A DNA stretch of 64,000 nt from Spisula solida. Lineage: Eukaryota > Mollusca > Bivalvia > Venerida > Mactridae. Positions 19,959 through 32,408 of the stretch are shown one piece after another. The stretch lies in the NCBI GenBank assembly GCA_947247005.1, contig OX365955.1, positions 39,721,822-39,785,821 of the forward strand, in the 5' to 3' direction. Made by a program: the position numbers and the translations under genes. Positions within the stretch are counted from its first letter, which is position 1; each line of letters opens with the position of its first letter. Under the pieces are notes generated by a model. The model was not told the origin of the DNA and did no database searches. It saw only the letters and a list, made by a program, of their open reading frames with translations.

Positions 19959-20186
19959 CACATGTTATACATACATCAATTCATCCAATCTTGTAAAATA
20001 TGAATCTCTTGCAGTCTACGAACGATTTCTGGCATTCCACGTTTCCCCGGAAATAACGTCAATGTCGTAAAAATTCCAGTAACGAGGCAAGCGAACGACA
20101 GGAAGTAATTTGATTCAAAGTAAAAAACCACTGACCTGATGGCTCGTTATTAACACATTGTGTTTCATGCTATTTATGTATCTCAG

Positions 20187-20273
20187 GAACTGCGGGCTTT
20201 ACGTAAAGATGACAAAACTAAATATCTCGACAACATGTTGGAGAAGACTTCGAGAAGGTTCAGATCGAGTTAA
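20187..20273 (+). pseudogene. Relic of the coiled-coil gene exon, unit 3
   Basis: As 11,510-11,596 but with TTG in place of the first stop, so 28 codons are open (ELRALRKDDKTKYLDN, MLEKTSRRFRSS) before TAA. The donor position reads TTAAGC instead of GTAAGA. Confidence 0.5.
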
Positions 20274-20280
20274 GCTAATG

Positions 20281-21668
20281 CGAAAAGGTGAGAGTCTATA
20301 CAGATTTGAACCCCGTGTCTTTACAGATTCGAACTGCCGTAAATCGTCAGATACAGTCTAATATACGCTCGGTCTTTCGATGTCTATTTTATCATAGATA
20401 TAGATTTCTATGCCAATGGAGGGAGGTTTATATACAAAATTGAACGCTTGAACAGGTATCTGCACACTTAAAATGCAATGCTATTTATACAGATTTGAAT
20501 TGTTCTCGATTCTTGCTATGCTTATGTGAATACATTCTAAGCGTACAGGCTCATGAATAAACTTGAAATCTATATAGATTTGGTGTCTATACAGAATCGT
20601 ATAGTTCTAGAAAGCAATAGATTCTAGATAGATTTAAATAATCTAGATTTGGCCTGTTCTGTATATTGAGTATTGCTACCTATAAAGGCTTAAATATGTA
20701 AAGATGGGGATTCGCAATGTTCGCAAATCTGTATAAACACAACTTTAAGGCACCAACTCTGTATAGACACAAGACAAAAACTATGTATAGACACTAAACA
20801 CCAAATCTGTATAGACACCAGACACCAACTCTGCATAGACAACAGGCACCAAATTTGTCTAGACACCAGGCACCAAATCTGTCTAGACACCAGGCAACAA
20901 ATCTGAAGAGACAGAAAATGCTGAAAATGTTAAAATATGTATAAACACCAAATTTGTATATACAAATCTTTCCATTGCTGGAACGGTTCAAAACCGTATA
21001 GACACTTGTTCAAATCTGTATAGACACTAAAAGTCTTGGTCAAATCTGTATAGACAAATGTTCAAATCTGTATATACACTAACAGTCTTGGTCAAATCTG
21101 TATAGACACTGGCTCAAATCTATATAGACAGATGTTCAAATCTGTATAGACACCAAGTGCATATGCATGTAGACACTGGATCAAAAAAATGTATAGACAC
21201 TAATAGTATTGGTCAAATCTGTATAGACACTGGATCAAATCGGTATAGACAGATGTTCAAATCTGTATAGACACCAAGTGCGTATGCATGTAGACACTGG
21301 ATCAAATATGTATAGACACTTGTTCAAATCTGTTTAGACACTAACAGTCTTAGTCAAATCTGTATAGACACTGGATTAAATCTGTATAGATACTTGTTCA
21401 AATCTGTATAGACATTTTTTCAAATCTGTATAGACACTAAAAGTCTTGGTCAAATCTGTATAGACAGATGTTCAAATCTGTATAAACACGAAGTTCATAT
21501 GCGTGTATATCAGGTAATTATTAATTATTAAAATCTGTATTGACAGAAGGTTAGAACGATTTAAATCTGTATAGAAACCTATATAATTACGACATTATAC
21601 CAATATTTACGACATTCAAATCCGTATAGACACTCAATTCGAAATCTGTATAGACTTTCGGCCCTTCC
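20281..21668. mobile_element. Opposed-motif array element, copy 2
   Basis: It is nearly identical to 11,604-12,992 (1,388 against 1,389 bp), between AAGCTAATG (20,272-20,280) and AAGATAATG (21,669-21,677). Because both copies sit at the same site and share the same flanks, they come from duplication of the unit and not from two insertions. Few differences have accumulated, so the duplication is recent or the arrays convert one another. Confidence 0.7.
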
Positions 21669-21683
21669 AAGATAATGTGTACA

Positions 21684-21704
21684 GCGCATGCGCGGATATA
21701 AAAG
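21684..21704 (+). promoter_or_regulatory. GCGCATGCGC plus TATAAAAG, unit 3
   Basis: Identical in sequence and spacing to the unit 2 pair (13,008-13,028). The palindrome is 21,684-21,693 and the TATA-like octamer 21,697-21,704. Confidence 0.3.
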
Positions 21705-22121
21705 CTTTTTATAGGAATGGGGTAGTGGTCGGACTAGCTATGTTTTCTCAGGAAGGGTCCGATCAGTTATTTTGCTGAGGAGGTGTCCAATCAGCTACTT
21801 GTATTTGGGGAGGGTGGTCTAGATCGGGCTACAAGCTCTGGGTGGTATTCAATATTGATCTTTTTTCATTAAAGAATAAGGATAGCCAGTCATATCGCCT
21901 GTAACTGACCAAAAATTTAATATGATGTGGTCTAATTGGTTGTCCTTTTCCTTAAGTCAAGTAAGATCAATATTGAATACCAGCCATGACCCAACTTTGT
22001 AAATACAGTGTAAGTATATAAGATAACAACAACGTTCTAGTATATTTTGAAAATAACACGCCCCTCTAGACCGTGAATGTTCAATATGGAGGCTGGTTGG
22101 TGACATGATGACAACTAGCAC

Positions 22122-22322
22122 ATGCAGAAGGCGACATCACGTCTAAAAAGCTTATTGCCGTTTGATCGCTTTGAGGCATTGTCTCCCAATGCGACATGTA
22201 ACAAATCAGTTATCAGCATTAGAGCATTTAACGACGAGCAAACACATTTTAATTGTAAAGCATTAAGAGGAATCGCGGCAAAGGGGAACTATTTAAGCTG
22301 GATTGCAGCAAATAACAACTGA
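22122..22322 (+). CDS. Conserved small ORF, copy 3
   Basis: A 66-residue frame (MQKATSRLKSLLPFDRF...), nearly identical to copy 2 at 13,452. See 417-644 for the comparison across units. Confidence 0.25.
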   Translation: MQKATSRLKSLLPFDRFEALSPNATCNKSVISIRAFNDEQTHFNCKALRGIAAKGNYLSWIAANNN

Positions 22323-23489
22323 CAGGAAAGCTTGTTATTAATGGGAGTTCATTGCTTCTAGAAGAACGAATAGAAATAACGTTGCATTGAGTTTCACAGG
22401 AAACCTCTTTAACTTGAATTATAGAGTTATAACATTGCACTATTTTATGAGTGTGTTAATTCCTTGACAATAATGCGGGATGCTGATGTTTAAGCGATGC
22501 ATATTGTTAGTAAAGGTATGGTGTTGTTCAATGGATGATGTTATTCAATATATGTTGTTGTTCAAGGGAGTTTGTAATTCAGTCAAGATTATATTGATAT
22601 TTATTTGATTATACATGTATTTATTTAAGTATGTTAAGTTCCAAATTAACCGTTAAGAAAATTGTACAATGTGGTATTGCACAATGTTGTTTTTCTACGG
22701 ATGGTGTTGTTCAATGGATGGTGTTATTCAATATATTATGTTGTTGTCCCTAAGCCACTATTTACTCTAAAGTTAACCTATGTAGAGCAGCAACCAGTAA
22801 ACCACCTCACTATTTGCTGTTACCAAGGGGTGTTGCTCTACAGAGGATGTACGGTAAACATGTGTGATATATATACTAGTATGTCATTTTTGAGAAAGAT
22901 TTTTCTGTCTTAATGTTTGTCATTTTGAATCATTTGTGTCATTTTCCCACTATTGAGTCGTCTGCTGTTTCAATATAATCACAACAAATCCAGTATAATT
23001 TCGTCATCTGCTTCAATTGTCGTGAAATTTGCTCCAAGCTAAGACAATTGTGCTAGTTCGTGTGAAAATATGATTTCATATAGTATCTACGTTGATTCCA
23101 ATGGGAATATTAAGTATTTCAGATCGTTATGATAATTCTTAACATTCCATTGTTCTAGTCACGCAATTATGTTCCTCGATGTTAATTTGTCACGAAGCCA
23201 TGGAGCGGTGTTGAAGTGGTATATTTTATGTCGGTTTGTGCATTCGAATAGAAAGGAGGTTAAAGAACTAGCATCACGTGCATATAATAATAGCTCCACA
23301 ATGGATTTGGTTTTGTATTTGGTTTCTTAATAACACTGCTTCTGGATTTGCAAAATCAGTTGATGTACTGTTCTTGAAACATTCTAATTTAGAAAAAGGA
23401 CAAGCTATCGTACTACGTATGAGTCAATAACCAGGAATCAAGATCTTCTCCATTTGATGTATGCACAACACGACCGACGTTTCTGGTTG

Positions 23490-23690
23490 TCTAAATGTTT
23501 AGATTACCGCTTTTAGAGCGGAAGGTCGTATGTTCGAATGCCTGTAGGGGTACGTTATGATAGGACCGTTGGCTTTGCCGGCATCTAGTTAAGTTTGATT
23601 GTTATCATGTGCCTTCATATATGGTTCTTGACATTGAAGAACATGAGTCAGGTAGTACACGTCTAGAAAAGTATAAGTGTATCCATATTG
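23490..23690 (+). repeat. Decayed tRNA-like SINE, unit 3
   Basis: TTGTCTAAATGTTTAG and GTATGTTCGAATGCC mark the box remnants. The body with GCCGGCATCTAGTTAAG matches unit 2 at 14,745-14,960. Confidence 0.4.
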
Positions 23691-24024
23691 GCTCGCCCTT
23701 TAGATAGGAGAGAACAACAATGATAAATAAACACTTTATTACCATGAACACTATATGAACAATTTTGAAAGAAATGCTAATGTCTAAGGATATACATGCA
23801 TAACACATAATTATGCATAATTATGTAAATACCAAACATATACTAGTAGTACCAGAGACAGAATTATAATAATACAAATCCTAGAAGCCTAAGTGTACAT
23901 TGTGATTCAGACCTAATTCCGTTTGTAATTGTTTTCCCAAATGCATGCATTAATTTTTCAGTCTTAAATGGACCGGTTTCCTTGCAAATTGATATACAAT
24001 AATGCTTGTTTATTGTGTTTCTAG

Positions 24025-24189
24025 GTAGAGTGGAAATGCCAAAGATATACGTAAGTCTAGTCTGGCTTACCTCCCCTAGAGCACAATGTTACTAGTACTA
24101 AAACACATAGTACCCCGGGAACCAGACTATGCGTTAGTCCTGAAGAATTTCATCGACTGGAAGTTGAAATTGACAAACTTAAACAAGAG
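24025..24189 (+). pseudogene. Penultimate exon of gene copy 3, interrupted by an element
   Basis: Same structure as unit 2, but here the early donor GTAAGT (24,051) is intact. If it were used the inserted element would fall in the intron. The stop in the last exon still prevents a full product. Confidence 0.6.
24058..24129. mobile_element. AGTCTGG element inside the exon, unit 3
   Basis: The element is 72 bp, TAGTCTGG to CCAGACTA, at the identical position to the unit 2 copy (15,336) and differing at a few bases. The insertion therefore predates the unit 2/3 duplication. Confidence 0.75.
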
Positions 24190-24759
24190 GTCAAAAAATG
24201 TTTAAAGTAATTTATGGCTTTGATATATTTACGAACTTGGAAATTATTTATCTATTTATCTATGGAAGTATCATCCGTGCTTTTGATTAATACCGTCATT
24301 CATTACCGCCATACCCAAGACGCAATACAGTAAAACACGCTTATAACGAAATCGAATATAACGAATGTCTGCATATAGCGAATTTAATTTAAGACTTCGG
24401 CACAAATAAAGATATAATATATTGATTGAAATGACATTTCGCAGAGATGTTTTTGTTTATCAGAACATAGGCTATGATGTCATTGTACGTGGGAACCACT
24501 ATACTTTTGAATATATTAGGAACTTATTTATTCAAATTCCATAGGTCCGAAATTTATTCGAGTTAAACCGACCAGTGGTCGAATAATTTATTTCGTATGA
24601 TCCATGTTTGTATATATAGTGAGAGAGATGAGAGCGTTTCATGTTTGTGAAAAATGGAGCGTATTCGGATAAAAGGACGTCGAGGTAACGATGTCTGAAT
24701 GTACGCTGATCGCTTTAACATTCCTTACTTCTGATTTGACATATATCCTAGTATTACAG

Positions 24760-25098
24760 CAGACAATGACAAACCTTCATGTAAAGATGCAAATAAAGGA
24801 GAGAGATTACCTGAGAGAAGTGTCACAAGACATATTTCAACGCTTGTATAACTGAGAGAAAAAAGCGCGGAGACCGGACGGCACGTACGGAACTTTAGCC
24901 AAATCGGCCGAGCCAAACTTATACCAGGACCTGTCCGGACCGAGTGTCTGGTACACATCACCACCTCTAACCGTCTTACAGCTAAAGAAACTTCAAGAGG
25001 AACATCATTGGATGTATTCGCATGTTGGTGAAGTGAACACTGATAGTGCAGGCACTCAACAAACAGAATCTGAACCATCCGCGCCAAACAAAGCCTGA
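24760..25098 (+). pseudogene. Terminal exon of gene copy 3 with nonsense codon
   Basis: The length and acceptor match copies 1 and 2, but RLYNLEKK reads RLYN-stop (TTG to TGA, 24,853-24,855). A further change gives HHWMYS for HHWKYS in the otherwise invariant second helix. Loss of constraint fits a dead copy. The long frame on the opposite strand is open in all three copies but is an antisense shadow. Confidence 0.65.
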
Positions 25099-25925
25099 AA
25101 TAGTGGAATAACTCAAAATCAACATTCGTTCTGATTATTGCAATTATTATTATTTCTTTGTAAATTGTAACATGTTTCTGAATGATATACATGCAAGTGC
25201 TGAACAATAACTACTGAATTGTGTATTTTAGTATATCAATAATAAAATGTTTCGGAATGGGTTATATACGTGTTTGGTCATAAATCGTTATTTTCTATTC
25301 GATGTTTTTAAAGTAAATTCAGTATAGATGTATATAATACGTGTTAGAAATCACTATCTGAAATAAACTAATTTGTGTACAGAAGCTAAGTGTATGCCCC
25401 CAGGTTTTAAAACAGACAATTCATGTAGCTACAACGGCAGATGAACGATTGGCAACAATCAGCCACCACATTAACACCTATTGCTACAGAACCCTTAAAT
25501 ACATGTTCACGTACGGAATACAAATCATTCACCCAACCAAGATGTACTAGTTAACGACACATATTTAACGTAAACAAATTGCCGCACCTAGTATTTGCTG
25601 GAAGCGAATTGTCACAATGCCACGTCTTGGCTTCAAATACATTCGGTAGTGTGGGTGTGGATCGACGCAATCTTAGTTACATCTTACGGTCTCAGATTGT
25701 GAACAGCAAAATGTATACAGTGAATCAATAGAATAATTGACCGATTTTAGCAGCATGCAGACTGTCATTTATCTATACGAGAGTGTACGATTCAATGATC
25801 GACTAGGCTGATATACTTGTTATATAGCGGAAGTCAGGTTTGATCTAACTGATTAACATAACGTCAATGGAAACATGTTTGTTACTTTACGACCAGATAG
25901 TCTGGATATGCGAGCTGTATACATT

Positions 25926-26079
25926 CAGGTTTGCATGTAATGACACCCATATACTGACAAATTCATAATACTGACATCATGTTTTAGGGATAAAAGTATT
26001 AAAACGCTCTTTGTATCAATTCAGTATACTGACACGAGTTTTTGGAAACAAACAGCGTCGTTGTATCCAGACATGACTG
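25926..26079. mobile_element. 154-bp insertion with TACATT flanks, unit 3
   Basis: Same element and site as 17,204-17,357, with TACATT at 25,920 and 26,080. It differs by a few substitutions. Confidence 0.5.
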
Positions 26080-26237
26080 TACATTATGTATACGAGAACA
26101 TTACTCTTGGATACGTTATTTGTATGCATAGTCTAAAATGTGTTTAGCAGTCTGTCAATCTATACAACATATATAGCTGCTTAAAGTATTGTTTAATAGA
26201 GGTACGGTGTATGTTTGGCCGATTGGAACTGAACATT

Positions 26238-26357
26238 ATGAAAAGCGTTTTTAAACCCTACATTACACCAGCCTTGCCACAGCCGAACATCTACGATCGC
26301 GTTTTAAAGCACATTTTGTCTAATGTGTCTTGGACATGCATGTGCGTACTTTATTAA
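26238..26357 (+). CDS. Conserved small ORF, MKSV..., copy 3
   Basis: A 39-codon frame almost identical to 17,516 (LSNVSW where unit 2 has LFNVSW). The upstream frame is open through KYCLIEVRCMFGRLELNI, as in unit 1. Confidence 0.28.
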   Translation: MKSVFKPYITPALPQPNIYDRVLKHILSNVSWTCMCVLY

Positions 26358-26814
26358 AAAAATTGGTTTGTGACGTAGCGTGCCGTCGAATGATACTCTA
26401 CGAAACTAGCACAAGACTATATCGATTTCACCAAAAGGTGCCCCCAAAAACTATCGTAGACATGACTGTGTTCGATTATTGCAAGGATGGCGTGACTTAG
26501 GCTTTACGAAATCGGGTGTAAAATCCTTTATCTCCCGTCATAAAATCGTGACAAGTGATTTCCATGTTCATTAATTCACAAATTTTTCATCCAGTGACAT
26601 TTCATTGTAACCAAAATTTCACGAAATTTTATTTCCAAGATTAAATGATGATTTTACTATACATTCTACCAGTTCTATCTAACATAAAGTTACATGCCAA
26701 TATTTGAGATGAGATCTTTCTCAGATTGAGATGCTTCGGGAGATCGGGGCCAGTTCTATCAAGGGGCGTCGATGATATGAGTAAATGGTCGAGAAATACA
26801 TTGGGACATGACAC

Positions 26815-27415
26815 AACTTCTTGGCAATTGATTCTATGACGTAGCGTCTGGAATATCAGCTACCTGAATACGTTCAAATTCAATCCGGAGTATTCGGAAT
26901 AGGATCCTGGTTATCCCTTAACAAGCTTTAACAAAAGCTGAATCGACAGAAATGCACGATCAATCGGCCTATGATCGTCTTTACGCTTGAAGCTTGTATT
27001 GTAATGTTTGAATTAGCAAATAGTTTCATCACGTTCTGTTGTTCAAGCAGGAACATGTATTTTAGTGTCTGCTAGATTGTTTTGAAGCTGTTGGTGACTA
27101 TCGTGTTTCGTGTAGGCTTTAATTGCCCAATAAAACAACCATTTTGCAAATAATCAAGACATATTTGATGTCAATAAATATCAAACTATGAACTATCTAG
27201 AGTTGAACTATTAATGCATGTAATAAATCTCAATTTCAAACATTATAAACTGGGTGTTTTATTCATGAAATAACGGTTTTAAATATGAAATATGACCGCG
27301 GTTTTTACTTTGATATTCCAAGTGATGAATTGGCTGGACATGTTATTGGAATGATGATTTGTAAATTGCGTGATATCCTAATAACTTCTTTTATTACTAC
27401 ATTAGTGTTTTGTTG
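26815..27415. repeat. Block shared by all units (unit 3 copy) with frameshifted MAAVF ORF
   Basis: Same block as 7,118. It continues to ATGACCGCGGTTTTTACTTTG, where one C is missing before AAGTGATGAA, so the MAAVF-type frame is broken. Confidence 0.75.
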
Positions 27416-27424
27416 TCGTTTATA

Positions 27425-28631
27425 CACTTAACCGGTTCAGAAACGCAACTATTTTTGGGGCTGGTATTTTACGTATAAATTATTATTTGAAATGTGTTAG
27501 AGTTTAAATCAATAAGTGGGACGAGAGTCGTACGCCTGGTATGTTTTCCGTGATAAAATATTTCAATTTTACCCATTACGTCATATTGGCGTCATTCTTA
27601 TTATTTACACATGACACCAGAACAAAACCACTCGGCGTGACGGTTTGACTGTCAAATTATAGGACAACGATACCCCGACCGAAAAACATCGATTGAGGTA
27701 AGAAATGCGTTCTATATGATGCAACGCTTTTAGGATATATAGAGCATCCGGGCGCTATTGACGTGCTTTAAGCAGATATGTGACGTTTAGTCATGGCAAA
27801 GTCGTTTAACTGTCGTCTGGTGATGATCTTTAGACTAACATGTAGTATTTTCAAGAAGCAGTTTACACCTTCGATTGTCAGAGTCAGGTAAGCTGACGAT
27901 ACAAGCATGTAATAATAATGGCACCATATGAATGCTATTTATGAAGATACCACTTCCGGTAAACAAATTTTGGTGCCATACCTACAGTTTGAAGGCAATG
28001 ATACGTACGATTTAGTTATTTCGCTAAAATATACATTACATAACATTTTGTTTAATGTTTAGTGTGACCCAAATCGAAAATCGCAAATTTTTCTGTCTTC
28101 TTATTTACCCTTACATATTCAATTATCGACTTCCGGTTACGGTTTTGAGATGTCATAGACCTAGGACAGGTATTATATTAACCATCGGACACAATGCAGC
28201 GTATGCTTGATCGGCAACAAATTACTGACAGAACATGTTACGACTGAGGAGGTCATTGATTTTTTCTCCTGAAGCTTAATTTGAAGGCAGGCACAAGTGG
28301 CCGTCAAAAAGTGCATCATCAAGCACAAACTACAGAGCGTTTAAAGTGTTACGTGTTTTCCTTATAGATATGTGGAACAACATTATATAACCCCATGCAA
28401 AGAAAGATGCAGCTTATAAATACATTATTACTTTTGCGAATTTGACATTGTTGATCAATACGTTTCGTGATTTGGTTTTGTGACCATTTAAACCTTGATT
28501 ACGTTAAAATTTTCACATATTTGACTTCATGTATTGATTTCATCATGTACAAATTTTCAATACAATTGAAGCTCCTTAACTGGTAAATATTTATCAAAAA
28601 CCCGATGTTGCGTTTTTAAATCGGTTAAGTG
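27425..28631. mobile_element. 1.2-kb element with about 29-bp terminal inverted repeats
   Basis: The left end reads CACTTAACCGGTTCAGAAAC then GCAAC. The right end in reverse complement reads CACTTAACCGATTTAAAAAC then GCAAC (four mismatches). TATA lies on both sides (27,421-27,424 and 28,632-28,635); unit 1 has TTTATAAAAATACC at the matching empty site (about 8,838). The target duplication could be TA or TATA, compatible with a Tc1/mariner-type element. No transposase is present. Confidence 0.8.
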
Positions 28632-29456
28632 TATAATACGATCCGTCACGAGATAGCTAAAAATTATGATTGTCTTACACAAAATATAAAAACAAACCTT
28701 TTCCGAAATTTCCAAAAAACAACACCATCAGAGTTTTATTGCACACGACATGCAGCTGCGGTTTTGTTTGCCCTTTTGTAGAATCGATCGTCTGCTAATG
28801 GATAGAATCCTCAAGAAGTTATCGTTGAGATGTTATCGTCAATCCGACGTTTAAGTGCATTGATAGAAATTTGGGCCATTTGCATTTTCGACGTTTCTTT
28901 AAAAAAGAACGCAAAATTTATCTACACGGTGCGATATTTTTTCGAAATGCTTTAAAGAATTGTTCGTTATCTGAAGATGTTAAAATGTTCTTGAAAATTT
29001 GTTTAACGGTTTTATTCTGTCTCTGATTTAACAAGATCCGAGGAATATTTGATATAGCATTTGTTAACGCTACTTGCAGATTTTACATAAAATCTATTTT
29101 AAGGAAAAATATACCAGATTTGACTTCTTTTTGTAACTCCACTTTTTGATAGTGATTCTTGGAGAGTTTGAGATGGAGATGACTCCAAGAAAATTCCATA
29201 TAAGTGGCTCTATTATTGCATTCCTCATTTATGTCTTTGATTCATATTGAATATTTGCTTATATAGCTTCTTCAAAGTCTAGTCGATGGCTTCAAGTATT
29301 AAGCCTCACTGGAAAAATACTATGGATTGTTTTATTGATTTACTGTCTTGAATTCTGTCTGAGGTAGATATATAGTTCTGTAAGCTATTTGTTACCCGAT
29401 CTAATGCTCGATACGATCATCACATTATATTTAAGATGCTACTTGCTACTTTCAGG

Positions 29457-30229
29457 TCCATCTTGCAGACTGTTTGGGGTTATTTATTAGCCACGAGACT
29501 GTGAACGCAACGTTTCCTGACGGGGGCCAATACTGGACACATAAACATTGTGCACGATACACCTAGACACTTTGTGAACATCTTTATTTTCACAATTTGT
29601 TTGTCATATCATCAAAACTTCGGTGTACATTATTAAGGCATTACATGATATATTGGTTGAGTTTTAAACATAAAGTGTCACTTAAAATGAAAATTTCAGT
29701 AGAGAAAGTAACGTGGAATGAAGTGGAATAAAGCGGTTGCCCCTAATATGTGTTACAATGCTTATTAAAATGACCGGTTTATCATTGAGATCAATAAAAA
29801 TGTGTTGGAAAATATACCATCAGGTGGCCAGATAATTCCTTATTCAGACAGAATGTTCATATGTAATCTGTCTGCAACATAAATCATTTCACAGCAAATG
29901 TCTACTTTATTTTTGAACGTCCCTCGTATTACGTGTATTGTTTACCCTTCTGGCAATGCTCAAGCCATCAAAGAAGTTATAGTGGTGAGTCAATATAGAA
30001 GTCCCTACCTGGTTGAAGAAAAACCTAGGGGAATTCTATATTGCTTGCAATTCGTCAGTGACTTGTTTTATTATAGACTGGCTCTGGCTGTTAATGTTTG
30101 ATTCTGAATATCTCTGCTTGAGATACAATGATGCATTAATTCAATAAAAGATGACAGTTTTAGTAGTTGGCCTAAACAGGATCTGTTCAAATACGCACTC
30201 TGCTTCCATGTATTTACTACGTGTTTAGG
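29457..30229. other. Single-copy segment between the two groups of units
   Basis: This stretch has no counterpart elsewhere in the window. Apart from a possible exon at 29,895-29,984 it shows only AT-rich sequence with no repeats. Confidence 0.6.
29895..29984 (+). CDS. Possible internal exon of an unidentified gene
   Basis: Thirty codons are open between an acceptor (AATCATTTCACAG) and a consensus donor (GTGAGT), phase 0 at both ends. The text is QMSTLFLNVPRITCIVYPSG then NAQAIKEVIV. It lies in the only stretch without counterparts in other units. No partner exon is recognised nearby, and the family is unknown. Confidence 0.3.
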
Positions 30230-30239
30230 TAGTCTTACC

Positions 30240-30400
30240 TTACTCCTCTACGTGTACTTCAACAAATATGGCGGATGCCAGTTTTCTCCAGTGTGTTCTA
30301 TCCTTAGCTCTTCTACGTCCAATCCCCCAATCTCCTTCAGCTTTCTCTGGGCCTTCCTCTCTTCACCTCTTGTAATCTGGTGTCAATCTTAGGGCAGCAT
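30240..30400 (-). pseudogene. LINE reverse-transcriptase C-terminal relic, unit A
   Basis: On the minus strand a frame reads GIGRRRAKDRTHWRKLASAI and ends TAA at 30,240-30,242. AKDRxxWRxL near the end is typical of the C-terminus of non-LTR retrotransposon polymerases. A GRPRES-like run lies just upstream in another frame. Diverged counterparts are in C and D (AEDRT..., AADRT...). No polymerase domain remains. Confidence 0.45.
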
Positions 30401-30599
30401 TCGTTAGATCTACGTATTTGCGTGTCTCATAACTTTGCCAATCCATCACTATCTTTGTTGTTTAATTTCTGTTTCTATGTCCATTTGGGCTCTTACCCTC
30501 CGTACAATTATTATATTTAGGTATTTATTTGGTCAATATATTTTGCATGTATTTTGGTAAGCCTGGCTTTTTGTTCTTAAATACTAGTAGTAATATGTT

Positions 30600-30900
30600 A
30601 CCAACTGTCTGGTTCCATGTATTTTACACGTGTTTCTACAGTCTGGTTTCATATACTAACCTCGTGTCTATACTGACTTGTTCTGAGGATTTACCACGTG
30701 TCTCTAAAATCTGGTTTTATGTATTTACCACGTGACTATTCAATCTGGGTCTATGTACTAGTTTTTAGCACGTGTCTATACTGTCTGGTTCTAAGTATTT
30801 ACCACGTGCATATACAGTCTTTTTGTGTATTTAGAAAGTGTCTATACGGTCTGGTTCCATCTATTTGAAATCACGTGTTTATATACTAGTAGTCTAGTCC
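30600..30900. repeat. Minisatellite of about 34 bp, unit A
   Basis: Imperfect tandem copies of a unit containing TTTACCACGTGTCTA, ACAGTCTGGTTC and TATGTA recur about eight times. CACGTG cores are frequent. The same array is in unit C (48,480-48,790) and absent from B and D. Confidence 0.7.
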
Positions 30901-31810
30901 CATGTATTGACACGATGTTTTGTATTAAACACTCTGGAACAGTCAGTGTTAGATTTGTCAACTAAGACGGAACTAGCTGAAGTAAACCTACCTATTTGTA
31001 CAAACAAGGTTTCTCGATCGATTGAAACCTTAAATTAACTAATTATCTGGAAGCCACGTGTGGGTAGATAGTTTAAGTTCACCCAATGAATATTGATGAC
31101 GATGTGGGAAATATCGCCGTTTCTGTGCTGCAAGGCATTATTATTTTCACGTATACTTGTATAACGCTAAAGCCGGTACTAGTAATTAACAATGTTTGCT
31201 ATAAAAATGTTAATTTCCAGAAGTCACACAAGTGACATTTCATCATTTAATTTCAGAGAAATCTTTCATATCGTCAAAGCAAATATGTTCAACATAATAT
31301 TTTTCGTTTTTATGAATCATAAAATACTTTTAAAAAAATGGCCTGGATGTCACATAATTAACATGCTTATTCTTAAATTGTTACGCATTCTTCACGGATG
31401 GTCTATTTGTGCCTCTTTCGCGAGTTTTCTTTTCGCACCGTGGCAGATAGTTGCGTTTTAGGCAGTTTTGTCGATTGTCTGTAGCTCTGTCTTATGGATG
31501 ATTTTCAGAATTGCAACATATTTACGCCTCCCATAATAAAACATTCGGAACAACATCGGTCTTTTTCAATCAATGTTTTATTGTTGTAGCGATGCTCAAA
31601 CACTTGAATCATACATGTGGCATTTACGTGCACTCAAGAGCTACAATGCGCGCTGTCTTCAAGTAAACACTTGGGTCAATCATTGTATATTGCCGAATCG
31701 GTTGCTAGTTATTAGTACTTGACAACGAAAATAAGTTTTTTGTAAATAATCGTTCGAGGACAGTCCATGGTTTGTAACAACTACACAATGCAATTACGTT
31801 CAACGAAGAA

Positions 31811-32104
31811 TTGTCCGTCATTTTTACAGATTTTATGAGTGTATTGCGTGTGAACTTCCAATGTCTAATCATAACAGAACTTAAACCATGTATCATTCAA
31901 AGCATGTGCGTCATTAAAGGTCCCATATCAGCAATGAATACGTACATCATAAAGCAAGCATATTATTGTTTGTCTGCAGCACTTGTATTATGTATGACTT
32001 TAAACCGTGAACTGTCTGGTCAGCGCAGATGGAGTGCTAGTCTGTCTTCCTGGTTTGATTGCAAGGTCAGGCAGGTTATATTCCTCCGTGACAATGGCAA
32101 ATAG
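31811..32104 (+). pseudogene. Open frame conserved between units A and C
   Basis: The frame is open over 97 codons here and 66 codons in C (50,124-50,324). Shared text: TYIIKQ.YYCLSAALVLCM, LNR.LS.QRRWSASLSSWF and RQVIF.RDNGK. An acceptor-like TTTTTACAG precedes the first ATG of this area. Unit B has lost the segment. No domain is recognised; it may be a relic exon or open by chance. Confidence 0.25.
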
Positions 32105-32346
32105 GCAGCTTGTAGAAGACCCATGTTAGTAATTCCAGAACAAACTGGTGAAGTCTAATGACCTCCATATGTGACTGAAATATGGTTGAAAAACGGACAA
32201 ACAACTACAATATTCGAATGAACGAAGTACAAAATTTGGTCATGTTGAAAAATTACAAATAAACTAGTACGTCATGTGATGTTAATTCTTTGGTCTAGTA
32301 TTAAATAATTAAAATTATGTTCTTAAAAGGTTGACGTATTGGGTTG

Positions 32347-32408
32347 TAGTCTGGAATACCTCACCTATCTTTACGTAACTAATGGTATAGTACGAAAAGG
32401 AACCAGAC
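32347..32408. mobile_element. AGTCTGG element, unit A
   Basis: TAGTCTGG...GGAACCAGAC, 62 bp. Present at the same place in B (40,540-40,601), C (50,563-50,624) and D (57,958-58,021), so it was in the group II ancestor. Confidence 0.55.

Larger units (their letters stand above)
11510..20186 (+). repeat. Tandem unit 2
   Basis: Order: exon relic, opposed-motif array, TATA/NRF-1-like sites, small ORF, SINE relic, interrupted exon, open terminal exon, small ORF, shared block, and a left-over stretch ending with the MFSKDV ORF. Its second half matches unit 1 closely and its first half matches unit 3 closely (offset near 8,677), as expected for a recent tandem duplication of about 8.7 kb. Stretches 13,660-14,740, 16,530-17,190, 17,640-18,080 and 18,860-19,750 hold no gene I can support. 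Confidence 0.85.
20187..29456 (+). repeat. Tandem unit 3
   Basis: It has the same order as unit 2 up to the shared block, then a 1.2-kb inserted element and a diverged stretch like 9,000-9,630 that ends at GATGCTACTTGCTACTTTCAG. It lacks the MFSKDV region and a following exon relic. Stretches 22,340-23,480, 25,250-25,900, 26,360-26,810 and 28,640-29,456 show alignment with units 1 and 2 but no gene. Confidence 0.8.
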
